Source of the DNA: Methanobacteriota archaeon | GTDB taxonomy: Archaea; Methanobacteriota; Methanobacteria; Methanobacteriales; Methanobacteriaceae | Length of the DNA stretch: 64,000 nucleotides | Reading direction: 5' to 3' | NCBI GenBank assembly: GCA_029556335.1 | Contig: JAKQFA010000016.1 | Span: forward strand, 1 to 64,000 | In this document: positions 25,461-33,915 of the stretch, one piece after another | Numbering within the stretch: position 1 is the first letter of the stretch | Layout of the letters: the number at the start of each line of letters is the position of its first letter | Made by a program: the position numbers and the translations under genes | The notes under the pieces: generated by a model | Told to the model about the DNA's origin: nothing | Database searches by the model: none | The model's input: only the letters and a program-made list of their open reading frames with translations

Positions 25461-25927
25461 ATGGCTCTGATACCCCTCCTGGTCCTCTTAGTGGTGGGGA
25501 CCAGCGTAACCTCTACACTTCTACCCCCTTCATCACGTGTCTGGAAAGGATACCTCAGCACTGGGCTCTGATTGGAGGGGAACAGTTACTAGAACTGTGA
25601 TGGGCAATTCCAGTGCATCCAGCACCATCGCCGTGGTCACTGGCATCCACCCCCCGTGAGAAACTCTCCGGCTGGGCAGTCTCCAGGTGGTGTAGTTATC
25701 ACCCCAAATGGATTCCAGTTCAGCGACCCTTCCGGGGGGTAAAAAAAATTCTGCCCAATTTCAACCACTACCAGACCACATCCACACTGAGTTTCACAGA
25801 ACCAGTAGCCACCTCTGGGTACCGTACCCTGGTCTACGAGGTACCTGATTTGGCCAGTAACCAGGACGCCCAGGAGAAGACTAAAAAACTTATAGGGGCC
25901 ATCTTCAGCACCCTAATCCTGATCTAA
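25461..25927 (+). pseudogene. Broken exported hydrolase-like gene (HPRE motif)
   Basis: The stretch keeps recognisable pieces of one protein in different frames. ATG at 25461 begins a hydrophobic leader (MALIPLLVLLVVGTSV). In another frame, 25560-25660 reads TVTRTVMGNSSASS then TIAVVTGIHP, and a third frame continues PREKLSG and ends with TSGYRTLVYEVPDLASNQD to the stop at 25927. The joined VVTGIHPREK string is like the zinc-binding start of exported carboxypeptidase/desuccinylase-like proteins. Frameshifts, an internal stop and a missing middle show it is inactive. It ends over the last 4 bases of the convergent TIR-like gene. A sequencing error could explain one break, but not all. Confidence 0.6.
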
Positions 25928-26316
25928 TATAGCCCCAAAATTTCTTCAATCTCTTCCACGATACACACCCGGTTCCAGCCCACCACTCCACTGGCCCACT
26001 CTTCCAGCTCCACAGGTACCTCTTCCAGTCCATAGGGCCGGATGAGAAGCATGGGTTTCTCCATATCCCGGGCTATCTTCACCTGTTTTTTCACCTCGGG
26101 GTAGCGGTTGTAGAGGCCAGAGAGCACCACAACAACCTGGGAGGCTTGGATCTGCTCTTCAATCTCTTCTTCCTGGTTTTGGCCTGGAACACCATGATCT
26201 TTCCACTCAAAATCAGGGGCCTCCAGGAGTCTCTGGATGAAGCTTATGTACTCCTCATCTCCAGGTCCATTGTGGGTGATGAACAAGTCATGTACCCTTG
26301 TTTCCTCTTCAAACAT
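25924..26316 (-). CDS. MTH538-type TIR-like domain protein
   Basis: 130 residues with the flavodoxin-like TIR fold: HDLFITHNGPGDEEY strand/loop start, a central QIQASQVVVVLSGLY strand and KPMLLIRPYG. It matches the MTH538 TIR-like (DUF1863) family, whose bacterial relatives include the ThsB proteins of Thoeris antiviral systems that make signal molecules from NAD; activity here is not shown. It lies 5 bases after the 70-residue gene at 26322-26534, so the two form one operon. Start at 26316 follows AAGGAT. No ThsA-like effector is seen nearby. Confidence 0.75.
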   Translation of the reverse strand: MFEEETRVHDLFITHNGPGDEEYISFIQRLLEAPDFEWKDHGVPGQNQEEEIEEQIQASQVVVVLSGLYNRYPEVKKQVKIARDMEKPMLLIRPYGLEEVPVELEEWASGVVGWNRVCIVEEIEEILGLY

Positions 26317-26321
26317 GTGAT

Positions 26322-26534
26322 CTAATCCTTTAAATTCTCCACCAGCAAGGCCTTTTTTTGGTCAGCAGCCAACCAGAGCTTAACCTCCTTCCACACCATG
26401 TTACACTGGTCTTTTTCACTTTTCCCCACTATCCGCCGGATGGCCAGGTCAACCTCTTTTCGTTCCTTCCGGTCCTGGGGATGAAGATCAGCCTCCTCCA
26501 GGACATCCTTCATGTAGCGTAAGTAGCAACTCAT
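26322..26534 (-). CDS. Short helical protein paired with the TIR-like gene
   Basis: 70 residues, charged and probably all helical (YMKDVLEEADLHPQDRKERKEVDLAIRRIVGKSEKDQC). I know no family for it. GAGGTG lies 5 bases before the ATG at 26534, so it is a real gene. It precedes the TIR-like gene by 5 bases. A stable partner, inhibitor or antitoxin-like role is possible, but there is no direct evidence. Confidence 0.7.
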   Translation of the reverse strand: MSCYLRYMKDVLEEADLHPQDRKERKEVDLAIRRIVGKSEKDQCNMVWKEVKLWLAADQKKALLVENLKD

Positions 26535-26662
26535 GAAAACACCTCGCTTATCAGTTTAGATAATTATATTATGGCCACAATTAATAATCATGACTAGTGG
26601 GACCCAATGAGGACCTTCCCCACTTGGGCAGTTACACCAGATCCACCCTGGGTTTGATTCTT

Positions 26663-27490
26663 ATGAAAACATTCCAGATAGCACTGTGCCAGATGAAAGT
26701 TGGGCTAAACAAGGCCCAGAATATTAAAAAATCCCTTGAATTCATAGAAGAAGCTGGAAAAAAGGCTGATCTGGTGGTTTTACCCGAGATGTTCAACTGC
26801 CCCTACCAGACCGACCAGTTCCCCTTATACGCTGAAAGGGCAAGTGAAAGCCCCACCTTAAAGGCTGTTTCCCAGGCGGCACGGGACAGTGAGGTCTACC
26901 TGGTTGCTGGATCCATACCTGAAAGGGACCAGGAATCTATCTACAACACCAGCTTCATCTACAACCCCTCCGGGGAGCTGTTAGCTCGGCACCGTAAGCT
27001 GCACCTTTTTGATATCGATATTCCCGGCCAAATCCAGTTTAAAGAATCAGACACCCTCCAACCCGGGGGCCAGGTCACAGTGGTGGACACGGATTTTGCT
27101 AAGCTGGGGGTGGCCATCTGTTATGATGTACGTTTCCCGGAGCTATCCAGATTGATGGCCCTCCAGGGAGCCCAGCTACTGATATTCCCCGGGGCCTTTA
27201 ATCTGACCACCGGTCCAGTTCACTGGGAGATCCTCTCCCGGGTGAGGGCCCTGGATAATCAGGTATACCTGGCCATGTGCTCCCCTGCACGTGATGAGAA
27301 AGCCTCATACGTTGCCTATGGACATTCACTGGTGGCTGATCCCTGGGGATCTGTGGTGGCCGAGGCCGGAACTGGGGAGGAGATAATCTATGCCCCGATA
27401 AAAACTTCCCATCTTAGAAAGGCACGTCAGGATCTGCCCCTATTAAAAAACAGGCGCACGGATCTCTACAGTCTTGGCTTGAAAAAGTAG
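26663..27490 (+). CDS. Carbon-nitrogen hydrolase, omega-amidase (NIT2)-like
   Basis: 275 residues of the nitrilase superfamily. The catalytic triad is E42 (LPEMFN), K112 (RHRKLHLFD) and C153 (ICYDVRFPEL). The CYDVRFPELSRL segment and the FDIDIPG loop are characteristic of the NIT2/omega-amidase branch, which hydrolyses alpha-ketoglutaramate or alpha-ketosuccinamate or deaminated glutathione. MKTFQIALCQMKVG at 26663 is the standard start; 66 bases of open frame precede it. Likely monocistronic. Confidence 0.9.
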   Translation: MKTFQIALCQMKVGLNKAQNIKKSLEFIEEAGKKADLVVLPEMFNCPYQTDQFPLYAERASESPTLKAVSQAARDSEVYLVAGSIPERDQESIYNTSFIYNPSGELLARHRKLHLFDIDIPGQIQFKESDTLQPGGQVTVVDTDFAKLGVAICYDVRFPELSRLMALQGAQLLIFPGAFNLTTGPVHWEILSRVRALDNQVYLAMCSPARDEKASYVAYGHSLVADPWGSVVAEAGTGEEIIYAPIKTSHLRKARQDLPLLKNRRTDLYSLGLKK

Positions 27491-27655
27491 ACACTTCACA
27501 ATTTTTTTTTTATAATAAGAAATAAAACCGGATCCACCTTAAATCCAGCCACTCCCCCTATTAACAATTCACGGCACCTGAGGGGGATTAACTTCAAAAT
27601 GGTCTTCAGGGAATCAATGATGGGCGTGGGCACCCATGCACCAGCCATCTCGGGA

Positions 27656-28159
27656 CTATTTTTTCTGTATCTTCTTCAGGGCCTTGTTAGCTACCTTCTT
27701 AAAGTCTTTGTCCCCAGTGGCCTTTCTCCTGGCCTTTTTAATGGGGTCAATTGCCTTTTCATCACCAATATCGCCTAGGGCCTTCATCACCGCCAAGCGA
27801 ACTCCCCAATCCTCATCTTCCAATGTCTCCAGGAGGGGGTCCACAGCTTCACTGCTTTTAAGCTCACCCAGGGCCTTGGCCGAGTACTTGCGCACCCCAA
27901 AATCTTCATCTTTCAGTGCCAGGATCAGGTTATCCACCACCTTCTCAGAGCCCATGGTCTTCAGGGCTACGGTGGCATATTTACGCAGCTTATCATCTTC
28001 AGATTTCAAAAGCTCCAACAGGGGGTCTATGGCCTCTTCCCCTACCTCGCCCAGCTTCTTGGCGGCCTCAAATCGTACTTGGGGGTCTTTGTCTTCGAAC
28101 TGTTTTGTTAATTTTTCAATGAGATCTTGGGTTTGCTTATCCAAGCGAATCACTTCCAC
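27656..28159 (-). CDS. Short HEAT-repeat protein
   Basis: About 167 residues with four HEAT-like units of 31 residues (VRFEAAKKLGEVGEEAIDPLLELL, LRKYATVALKTMG, VRKYSAKALGELK, VRLAVMKALGDIG) and a basic tail (KKARRKATGDKDFKKVANKALKKIQKK) that could touch nucleic acid. No enzyme domain. The frame begins with GTG at 28159; TTG at 28144, with GTGAT 4 bases before it, is an alternative start. It follows the Hsp20 gene on the same strand (about 50 bases between), and a folding or complex-assembly role would fit (inference). Confidence 0.82.
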   Translation of the reverse strand: MEVIRLDKQTQDLIEKLTKQFEDKDPQVRFEAAKKLGEVGEEAIDPLLELLKSEDDKLRKYATVALKTMGSEKVVDNLILALKDEDFGVRKYSAKALGELKSSEAVDPLLETLEDEDWGVRLAVMKALGDIGDEKAIDPIKKARRKATGDKDFKKVANKALKKIQKK

Positions 28160-28209
28160 TACTCTACAGTAATTGTTCCTTAAAAGAAAAAAAGATGTAA
28201 TATCCAGTA

Positions 28210-28650
28210 CTACTGGATTTCGATGCTGATTCCTTCATCTTTTTCCTGTTTAGGTATCTCTACCCTGAGCACTCCATTTTCAAATTTGGCCTCAGCTTTT
28301 TCGGGCATTACCTTTCTGGGCAGGCGCACCGTCCTGCGGATGTAGCCATGTTTACGGTCTTTATGGGTAACGAAGATGCCTCCCATTTTGTGTTCAGAGT
28401 CTAATTTGGCTTTAATCTTCAGTTTGCTCTCGGTGAGATTTAAAGTTATGTTCTCTTTGTTGATACCAGGAAGGGCCAGGTGCACGATGATACTGTCATC
28501 TGTTTCCAGTATATCCTTACCTGGTAGGAAGGTATAATTTACCACGGACTTTTCGATGTCCAACCGGACTTTGTCCACTGTACGGGCCGTGTCGTCAAGC
28601 ATCTCCTTCACTATATATCCTATATCTTTTTTATGGTCCTTTCCATTCAT
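28210..28650 (-). CDS. hsp20: Small heat-shock protein Hsp20
   Basis: 146 residues with an alpha-crystallin domain (about 50-138): FLPGKDILETDDSIIVHLALPG then RRTVRLPRKVMPEKAEAKFENGVLRVEIPK, where the conserved A-x-x-x-N-G-V-L motif is plain. It is an ATP-independent chaperone that holds unfolded proteins. GAGGTGA lies 5 bases before the ATG at 28650, preferred to GTG at 28659. A TATA box is 50 bases upstream. The IEIQ C-terminus is near the usual I-x-I oligomerisation motif. Confidence 0.92.
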   Translation of the reverse strand: MNGKDHKKDIGYIVKEMLDDTARTVDKVRLDIEKSVVNYTFLPGKDILETDDSIIVHLALPGINKENITLNLTESKLKIKAKLDSEHKMGGIFVTHKDRKHGYIRRTVRLPRKVMPEKAEAKFENGVLRVEIPKQEKDEGISIEIQ

Positions 28651-28697
28651 TTTTTTCACCTCATTTTTGAGTCACCTTACACTTTCTACCATACAAG

Positions 28698-28706
28698 ATA
28701 TAAAAT
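28698..28706 (-). promoter_or_regulatory. TATA box for hsp20
   Basis: On the minus strand CGAAAATTTTATATC combines a BRE-like CGAAA with a TATA element, giving a start near 28675 and a leader of about 25 bases. Confidence 0.5.
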
Positions 28707-29210
28707 TTTCGATAACAGATGGAAAAAAAGGCCTAAAATATCTCTGATTTATTATTCCATCCTTGATTATTCTCATTTTTTGGACTGGGGAAATTGACAA
28801 CTTTTAAACTAATATCAGTGAACATAAGTTATCAAGGCACCAGTAGGAGGTATCACCGGACAGTTAGTGGTGTCAACCAGGAAGCCCTGAACAACGTCTG
28901 GATTTGCCGTTATCAGAATTTTCGTTTGAAAAAAAATTACTCCACCATTGGCAGTGGCTGTCCTTCCCACCATAATAGCTTGACCAAGAAATAATGGTGG
29001 ATAGGGAGTGCTCAAGTGGCACTGGCCACCAGACCATTCATATATTGTAAATCAGCATCTATACATGGTAACGTCTCGAATAACAGGCCGTGGATCGTTA
29101 TATATAACGGTGACTGTGACCTGAATATTGATATATTTATGTTTTTCCAATTGCCTATGGATAGTAACTCATAACTTACATGCAGACCAAGCAAAGTAGG
29201 GTACTGGGTT
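28707..29210. other. Intergenic stretch with a palindromic TATA segment
   Basis: This 500-base gap holds no convincing gene. On the minus strand a 66-residue frame (28815-29015) and on the plus strand another of the same length show no ribosome site or known domain. At 29096-29109, CGTTATATATAACG is a perfect 14-base palindrome that contains a TATA core; it lies about 110 bases before the PAS-protein gene and may serve as its promoter or as an operator. Confidence 0.4.
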
Positions 29211-31511
29211 ATGAAACAAACCACGATAATGGTGGCAGTGGAAAATGTCCTTGAAGCCCAAAAACTGTGCCATATATTGGATTCTAAAGGATTCAAGGTC
29301 CTAGACCTTAATAATTTTTGTGAAAATTCTTTTAACACTGATACTGATCTTAATCCTGATCTTCTTATCCTGGACGTTGTTTTTAAAGATGAAAAACCCT
29401 TTGCTGGTATTGTTGAAGAATTAAAGGCCAAAAATAGTGTACCTCTTATTTTTTTAAGCTCGGGTAGCACTGATCTCTATCTGAGTAAACCTGATCTCAT
29501 GAACACCTATGGCTACCTGATAAAGCCGGTGGATCCCCAGGAACTTATCTACACCGTAAAGATGGCCCTTTACAAGCACCGTATGGAGAAGGCCCTCCGG
29601 GAGAGTGAAGAGCGTTACAGGTTACTGGTGGAGAATGCTGACGACCCCCTAGCCGTGGTGAACTACCAGGGCCAATTCCTCATGGCCAACAAGAGTGCCA
29701 ACCGTTTCTTTGGCCTGAACCCCCAGGAACTGGTGGGTAGGAAGATGGGGGACATATTCCCTCCTGATTATGCCCAGCGTCAGATGGATAATATTCGTCT
29801 GGTAATTGACACTAACCAGGGAATAACCCTGGAAGAGGAAACCGTAATCATGGATGAAAAACGTTGGTTCAGCACCAACCTCCAGCCTATCCCTAATTTC
29901 TCGGGGAAATCGCCGGCTGTGCAGCTCATTGCCCGGGATATCACTGAGAACAAAAAAACCGAGAATTACCTATTGGAAAGTAGAAACTTCTTGACCGGGG
30001 TCCTGGATGATATGTTAACCTTCGTAGCGGTACTTAAACCCAATGGGGAGGTGGTGTTTGTTAACAACACCCCACTGGCCCTCATTAACTCCACACTGGA
30101 GGAGGTGCAGGGGGCCATGTTTCCGGACCTTAAATGGTGGACCCTCACCCCCCAACTCCGGCAGAGTATACAGCAGGATATTGAGCTCTGTGCTAGGGGT
30201 GAAACCATCAAGGAAGAACTGCAGATCTACACTAAAAACGGCCCCCTTTGGATCGAGTACAGCATGCACCCCATCTACGACCAGGAGGGTAAGTTACAGT
30301 ACCTGGTCCCTGAAGGTAGGGATATCAGTTCCCAGAAGAAAATTGAGGATAATTTAATAGCTGAAAAATCAAAATTACGAACCATAACTGAAAACGCCCC
30401 ATTTGGGCTGGTGTTGATTGATGCTGAGGGCAACTATCTATATGTGAATCCCAAATTTGAGGAAATATCAGGTTACAGCTTGGAAGATGTGCCCCATGGA
30501 AAAGAGTGGTTTAAGAAGGCGTACCCTGATCCTGAAACCCGGCATACGGCAATTTCTACCTGGATTGAAGACTTCGAAGGATCTAAACCAGGAGATAAGG
30601 CATCCCGCATTTTCCCCATTACCAGTAAGGATGGAAAGACCAAGATCATCTACTTCGTACCAGTCCATTTAGAAAACGGCGAGTACCTCATGACCCTGGA
30701 GGATATCACCAAGCAGATGGAGGTGGAACGGGCCTTGAAGGGTAGTGAAAAAAAATTCCGTACCCTGGCCCAGACAGCCATGGATGCCATCATCATCACC
30801 GATGATGAGGGGGTGGTTATTTTTTCCAACCGCAGCCTGGAACGGATCTTCGACTACAGTGAAGAGGATATCCGGGGACAGCCAGTGGATATCCTGATCC
30901 CGGAGAGGTACCAGGCCGACTTCGCCGGGCAAATGGAACTACCCCAATCCAAGCCGGATAATGGTTCCGGTAAAGTTTTCGAGTCTTATGGTTTGCGTAA
31001 GGATGGCAGTGAATTCCCCCTGGAGATGTCCCTTAACACCTGGCAGATGGAGGGAAAATGTTACACCACAGTCATCTTAAGGGACATCACACGCCGCAAG
31101 CTCAATGAATTTAAGATGAAGATGAAGGAGGACATCTTCCAGTTAATGGCCCGGAATATTGAGGAAGTTTTCTGGATGGTGGATCCATTAAATGGACAGT
31201 TACTCTACATGAGTCCCTCTTACCAGAAGATCTGGGGCTCCTCCATAAGTAAACTCTACCAGAATCCCCGGTCCTGGATAGACACGGTCCACCCAGATGA
31301 TCAGAAGAAGTTCATCCACCACATCTACGGTTCACTGGAGATCAATGACTTGACCCGGATAAAATCATTGGAATGCCGCTTAGAACTTCCAGATGGAACC
31401 ACCCGTTGGATCAGGATCCGTTCCTTCCCTGTTATAAATGAAAACAAGCAGATCTACCGTAGGGTAGGCCTTGCCAAGGACATAACCTACCAGAAGACCG
31501 GTAGAGAATAG
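29211..31511 (+). CDS. Receiver-like domain plus five PAS domains, no kinase domain
   Basis: 766 residues. Residues 1-120 look like a response-regulator receiver (LLILDVVFKDEKP with the phospho-Asp, LIFLSSG and GYLIKPVDP with the Lys), but the N-terminal acidic pair is replaced by MVAVENV, so phosphorylation is doubtful. Five PAS/PAC units follow, beginning near 131, 257, 384, 510 and 636, several ending in RDIT or KDIT. No HisKA or HATPase domain follows the last PAS; the stop is at 31511. It is probably a sensory scaffold that signals through partners. No membrane helix is predicted, so it senses inside the cell. The neighbours do not supply a kinase. Confidence 0.85.
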   Translation: MKQTTIMVAVENVLEAQKLCHILDSKGFKVLDLNNFCENSFNTDTDLNPDLLILDVVFKDEKPFAGIVEELKAKNSVPLIFLSSGSTDLYLSKPDLMNTYGYLIKPVDPQELIYTVKMALYKHRMEKALRESEERYRLLVENADDPLAVVNYQGQFLMANKSANRFFGLNPQELVGRKMGDIFPPDYAQRQMDNIRLVIDTNQGITLEEETVIMDEKRWFSTNLQPIPNFSGKSPAVQLIARDITENKKTENYLLESRNFLTGVLDDMLTFVAVLKPNGEVVFVNNTPLALINSTLEEVQGAMFPDLKWWTLTPQLRQSIQQDIELCARGETIKEELQIYTKNGPLWIEYSMHPIYDQEGKLQYLVPEGRDISSQKKIEDNLIAEKSKLRTITENAPFGLVLIDAEGNYLYVNPKFEEISGYSLEDVPHGKEWFKKAYPDPETRHTAISTWIEDFEGSKPGDKASRIFPITSKDGKTKIIYFVPVHLENGEYLMTLEDITKQMEVERALKGSEKKFRTLAQTAMDAIIITDDEGVVIFSNRSLERIFDYSEEDIRGQPVDILIPERYQADFAGQMELPQSKPDNGSGKVFESYGLRKDGSEFPLEMSLNTWQMEGKCYTTVILRDITRRKLNEFKMKMKEDIFQLMARNIEEVFWMVDPLNGQLLYMSPSYQKIWGSSISKLYQNPRSWIDTVHPDDQKKFIHHIYGSLEINDLTRIKSLECRLELPDGTTRWIRIRSFPVINENKQIYRRVGLAKDITYQKTGRE

Positions 31512-31733
31512 AGAATTCATTCCTTTTATTATTAACCAGCATCTGATCCCCTGGGACACAGTCCAGGAAACTCAGTGCCTTCAGTTCCTCTATAGTTAGC
31601 TTTAAGATCTGCAGGTACTATTCCCAGCTGCGCCAGGTGAAGATGGGACCCACCACCTTGGATCTTATCAACCTTCACTTCTCCCCACAAATTATGTATA
31701 TAAGTGCCCTGATCCACATTATTGCATGGTAGC

Positions 31734-32093
31734 ATGGAACCTGAAGTTAATTTTTCACTGATATGTCCAGAGTGTGGGGTGGGCAATTCCCCCCAAGCCC
31801 TGAACTGCCTGGTGTGTGACCGTGACCTGGAGAAGACCTTGGCCTTCTTGGAGGATGATTCCTTTGACCTGGAGGTGACCATCGAGTGCCTGGTGGAGTA
31901 TCGGAAAAATTTCTGGGGAACCAACCGTACTGGTAAGGTGAACCAGTACCACCGGGATAGGATGGAAAACCTGGAGTTTGGAGAAGAAATATCCCGCTTC
32001 AAATTTGACTACGAGGGGCAGAGAAAGGTTTTAGCCTTTAGGAAAGAGAACTTGGAGAAACTGAAGGCACTGATTGGTGATAGCCCTGGCTGA
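31734..32093 (+). CDS. Zinc-ribbon protein of unknown function
   Basis: 119 residues. C11-x2-C14 and C25-x2-C28 (CPEC...CLVC) form a zinc ribbon, followed by an acidic and then basic alpha-rich part. ATG at 31734 is used rather than the TTG at 31722; both lie in frame. It lacks any catalytic motif. Its partner could be nucleic acid or protein. It precedes a structured non-coding segment. Confidence 0.6.
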   Translation: MEPEVNFSLICPECGVGNSPQALNCLVCDRDLEKTLAFLEDDSFDLEVTIECLVEYRKNFWGTNRTGKVNQYHRDRMENLEFGEEISRFKFDYEGQRKVLAFRKENLEKLKALIGDSPG

Positions 32094-32183
32094 GGGGACT
32101 CTTTGGTTGGGGGTCCAGATCAGAAGCATCCAAACCGCAAAGTATATATGGCAGTGTGTACTTATATCACAACATACCTAGTT

Positions 32184-32223
32184 TGGTTTCAACACTTGAA
32201 ACTACTATTTCTCGTTGAAACCA
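32184..32223. repeat. 10-bp inverted repeat with 20-base loop
   Basis: TGGTTTCAAC at 32184-32193 pairs perfectly with GTTGAAACCA at 32214-32223. The loop holds another TTGAAAC, so three TTGAAAC or GTTTCAA copies lie within 40 bases and alternative hairpins are possible. It lies between the zinc-ribbon and TPR genes. Confidence 0.6.
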
Positions 32224-32231
32224 GAAACCAT

Positions 32232-32297
32232 AGCTTCCAGAGATAAAAACGATAGGCCATTTTTTCACTCCTACACACCCCCTCATCTCTGGAAGCT
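32232..32297. repeat. 13-bp perfect inverted repeat with 40-base loop
   Basis: AGCTTCCAGAGAT at 32232-32244 is matched exactly by ATCTCTGGAAGCT at 32285-32297. The loop contains T6 and pyrimidine-rich runs. With the adjacent 10-bp repeat it gives a strongly structured non-coding block of 115 bases between convergent genes. It may be a two-way terminator, a small RNA or the ends of a small mobile element. Confidence 0.65.
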
Positions 32298-32345
32298 CTC
32301 TTATTAATCAACAGCCAATAATTATTAAATATTATAATTTCACTT

Positions 32346-32888
32346 CTATCCCTTGATTCTTATCTTCCACTCCAGGATCATGGCCCAAGCTTCCTCTACT
32401 TGGGGGCTGTCCAGAGCAGAGGCCAGATCTATGAATCGCTCCATGCACTCAATGGCTTCCTGGTACTGTTTCAGGAAACCCAGGGAGGATCCCTTACCAG
32501 CCCAGGCTTGAGGATTCTTAGAATTAATTTCTAGGGCCTTATCAAAGGATTCCACTGCTTCCCGGTATTTTTTCAGAGCCAAGAGGGCGGTACCCCTGTT
32601 GTTCCAGGCTTCATCATTGGATTCATCCAGCTTCACCGCCTGATCCAGGGAGTTAAGGGCCTCCTCCAGGCGGTACTGGGATGCCAGGGCAACGCCCAGG
32701 TTGGACCAGGCCTGTGCATTGGATGGATCGTAGTCCAGGGCTAGTTGGAAGGATTCCTGGGACTCTTCCACTAAACCCAGATGGGACAGGGCCACACCCC
32801 GGTTGTCCCACACAAAGGAATTATCCGGATCAAGCTCCAGGGCCCGGTCATAGGCCAGAACGGCATCAGAATAAAAACCAGCCTTCAT
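32346..32888 (-). CDS. TPR-repeat protein
   Basis: 180 residues with five TPR units of 34 residues (AVLAYDRALELDPDN, ESFQLALDYDPSN, ALNSLDQAVKLDESN, AVESFDKALEINSKN). TPR solenoids bind partner proteins. The first unit is cut: residues WFRRGNQLMKAGFYSD show that the TPR starts before the ATG at 32888. In frame, ATC at 32954-32952 lies 6 bases after GAGGT and would begin I-P-K-Q-A-N-E-D-L, so the true start may lie there as a non-standard codon, or a sequencing change from ATG to ATC may have occurred. No enzymatic domain is seen. Confidence 0.82.
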   Translation of the reverse strand: MKAGFYSDAVLAYDRALELDPDNSFVWDNRGVALSHLGLVEESQESFQLALDYDPSNAQAWSNLGVALASQYRLEEALNSLDQAVKLDESNDEAWNNRGTALLALKKYREAVESFDKALEINSKNPQAWAGKGSSLGFLKQYQEAIECMERFIDLASALDSPQVEEAWAMILEWKIRIKG

Positions 32889-33075
32889 TAGCTGATTTCC
32901 TCTTCGAAACCAGTACAGGTGGTCTTTCAGATCTTCATTAGCTTGCTTGGGGATGTTACTACCTCATTTTTTTTATTTTAGCTCCACTTCAAATGATGTT
33001 GATGGTTTATATTAGTACCCTCCTTAGATATAGAATTATAGAAAATGGTCTTAACGAGTTTAAGGATGTTTTATT

Positions 33076-33630
33076 ATGGATCTTCTGGCTATTCTGTTAC
33101 TGGCAGTGGGCCTGGCCATGGACGCCTTCAGCGTCTCCATCACCCGGGGCTTGAGTGTGCGCTGCGATATAAAACACGCCCTTACCATTGCACTCCTATT
33201 CGGAGGATTCCAAGCGCTAATGCCCGTACTGGGGTGGGCTTCCGGCCGGGAACTGGCCAGTTTCATGAACCAATGGGCGCCATGGGTGGCCTTCACCCTC
33301 CTTGTTTTAATAGGAGTTAAGATGATCTACGAGGGTTTCCACCACCCAGAAGAGGAGGAGGCTTGTAAGCTACTATCCCTCCGGGAACTACTATTTCTGT
33401 CGGTAGCAACCAGTATCGATGCCTTTGCCGTGGGAGTTACCTTTGCCTTTTTAAACATCTCCCTCTTACAGCCCATAATCATCATCGGTCTGGTGACCTT
33501 CCTCCTCTCCCTGGTGGGGGTGTACATCGGAAAACAAGTGGGCCACCTCTTCGAGGGAAAGATGGAACTGGTGGGTGGCATCATACTCATCGCCATTGGC
33601 TGCAAAATCCTCCTGGAAAACATGTTGTAA
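33076..33630 (+). CDS. mntP: Manganese efflux pump MntP
   Basis: 184 residues with six hydrophobic helices and the two-fold MntP pattern: GLAMDAFSVSITRG in helix 1 and ATSIDAFAVGVTFAF in helix 4, where the Asp residues are needed for Mn(II) export. HHPEEEEA is a metal-rich loop. No yybP-type riboswitch is visible in the short leader. It is monocistronic, divergent from the TPR gene. It guards against manganese excess. Confidence 0.9.
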   Translation: MDLLAILLLAVGLAMDAFSVSITRGLSVRCDIKHALTIALLFGGFQALMPVLGWASGRELASFMNQWAPWVAFTLLVLIGVKMIYEGFHHPEEEEACKLLSLRELLFLSVATSIDAFAVGVTFAFLNISLLQPIIIIGLVTFLLSLVGVYIGKQVGHLFEGKMELVGGIILIAIGCKILLENML

Positions 33631-33782
33631 CTGCTTGGATCAGCTCTACACCAGGATGATCATAGTTTTTTAGGATAAGCCATCCCCCACCTTACAGGGG
33701 CAGAGTACTATCTAGGGATTAAACCAGTATATGTCAATATTTTCTAAGTATTTAACGAAAAATAGGTTGATTCTTAAACAAA

Positions 33783-33790
33783 TTTATATA
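33783..33790 (+). promoter_or_regulatory. TATA box for the Csa3-like gene
   Basis: TTTATATA lies before GGAGGGTG and predicts a start near 33812, roughly 100 bases before the coding start. The leader contains the AATATT dyad at 33803-33814. Confidence 0.45.
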
Positions 33791-33915
33791 GGAGGGTGAC
33801 TAATATTCAATATTATATAAGAATGTATCCAAAAATGGTCCCTTGTTAAACGTCCAGCTATTATTCCATCTGGATATTGATAGGGGAAACCAAGATTAGA
33901 ACCCTTCTTGAAGGG

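Noticed and set aside
28815..29015. 66-residue minus-strand frame (LFLGQAIMVGRTATANGG)
   Set aside because: Reads somewhat protein-like, but no ribosome site and no domain; could be a decayed fragment, so it was not called.
31532..32002. 156-residue minus-strand frame
   Set aside because: Shadow of the zinc-ribbon gene, with serine and arginine-rich composition.
32184..32223. GTTGAAAC-like ends as a CRISPR repeat
   Set aside because: Only one hairpin with uneven spacing; no regular repeat-spacer array.
32960..33075. Manganese riboswitch before mntP
   Set aside because: The leader is short and AT-rich, without the conserved yybP-ykoY stem and loops.
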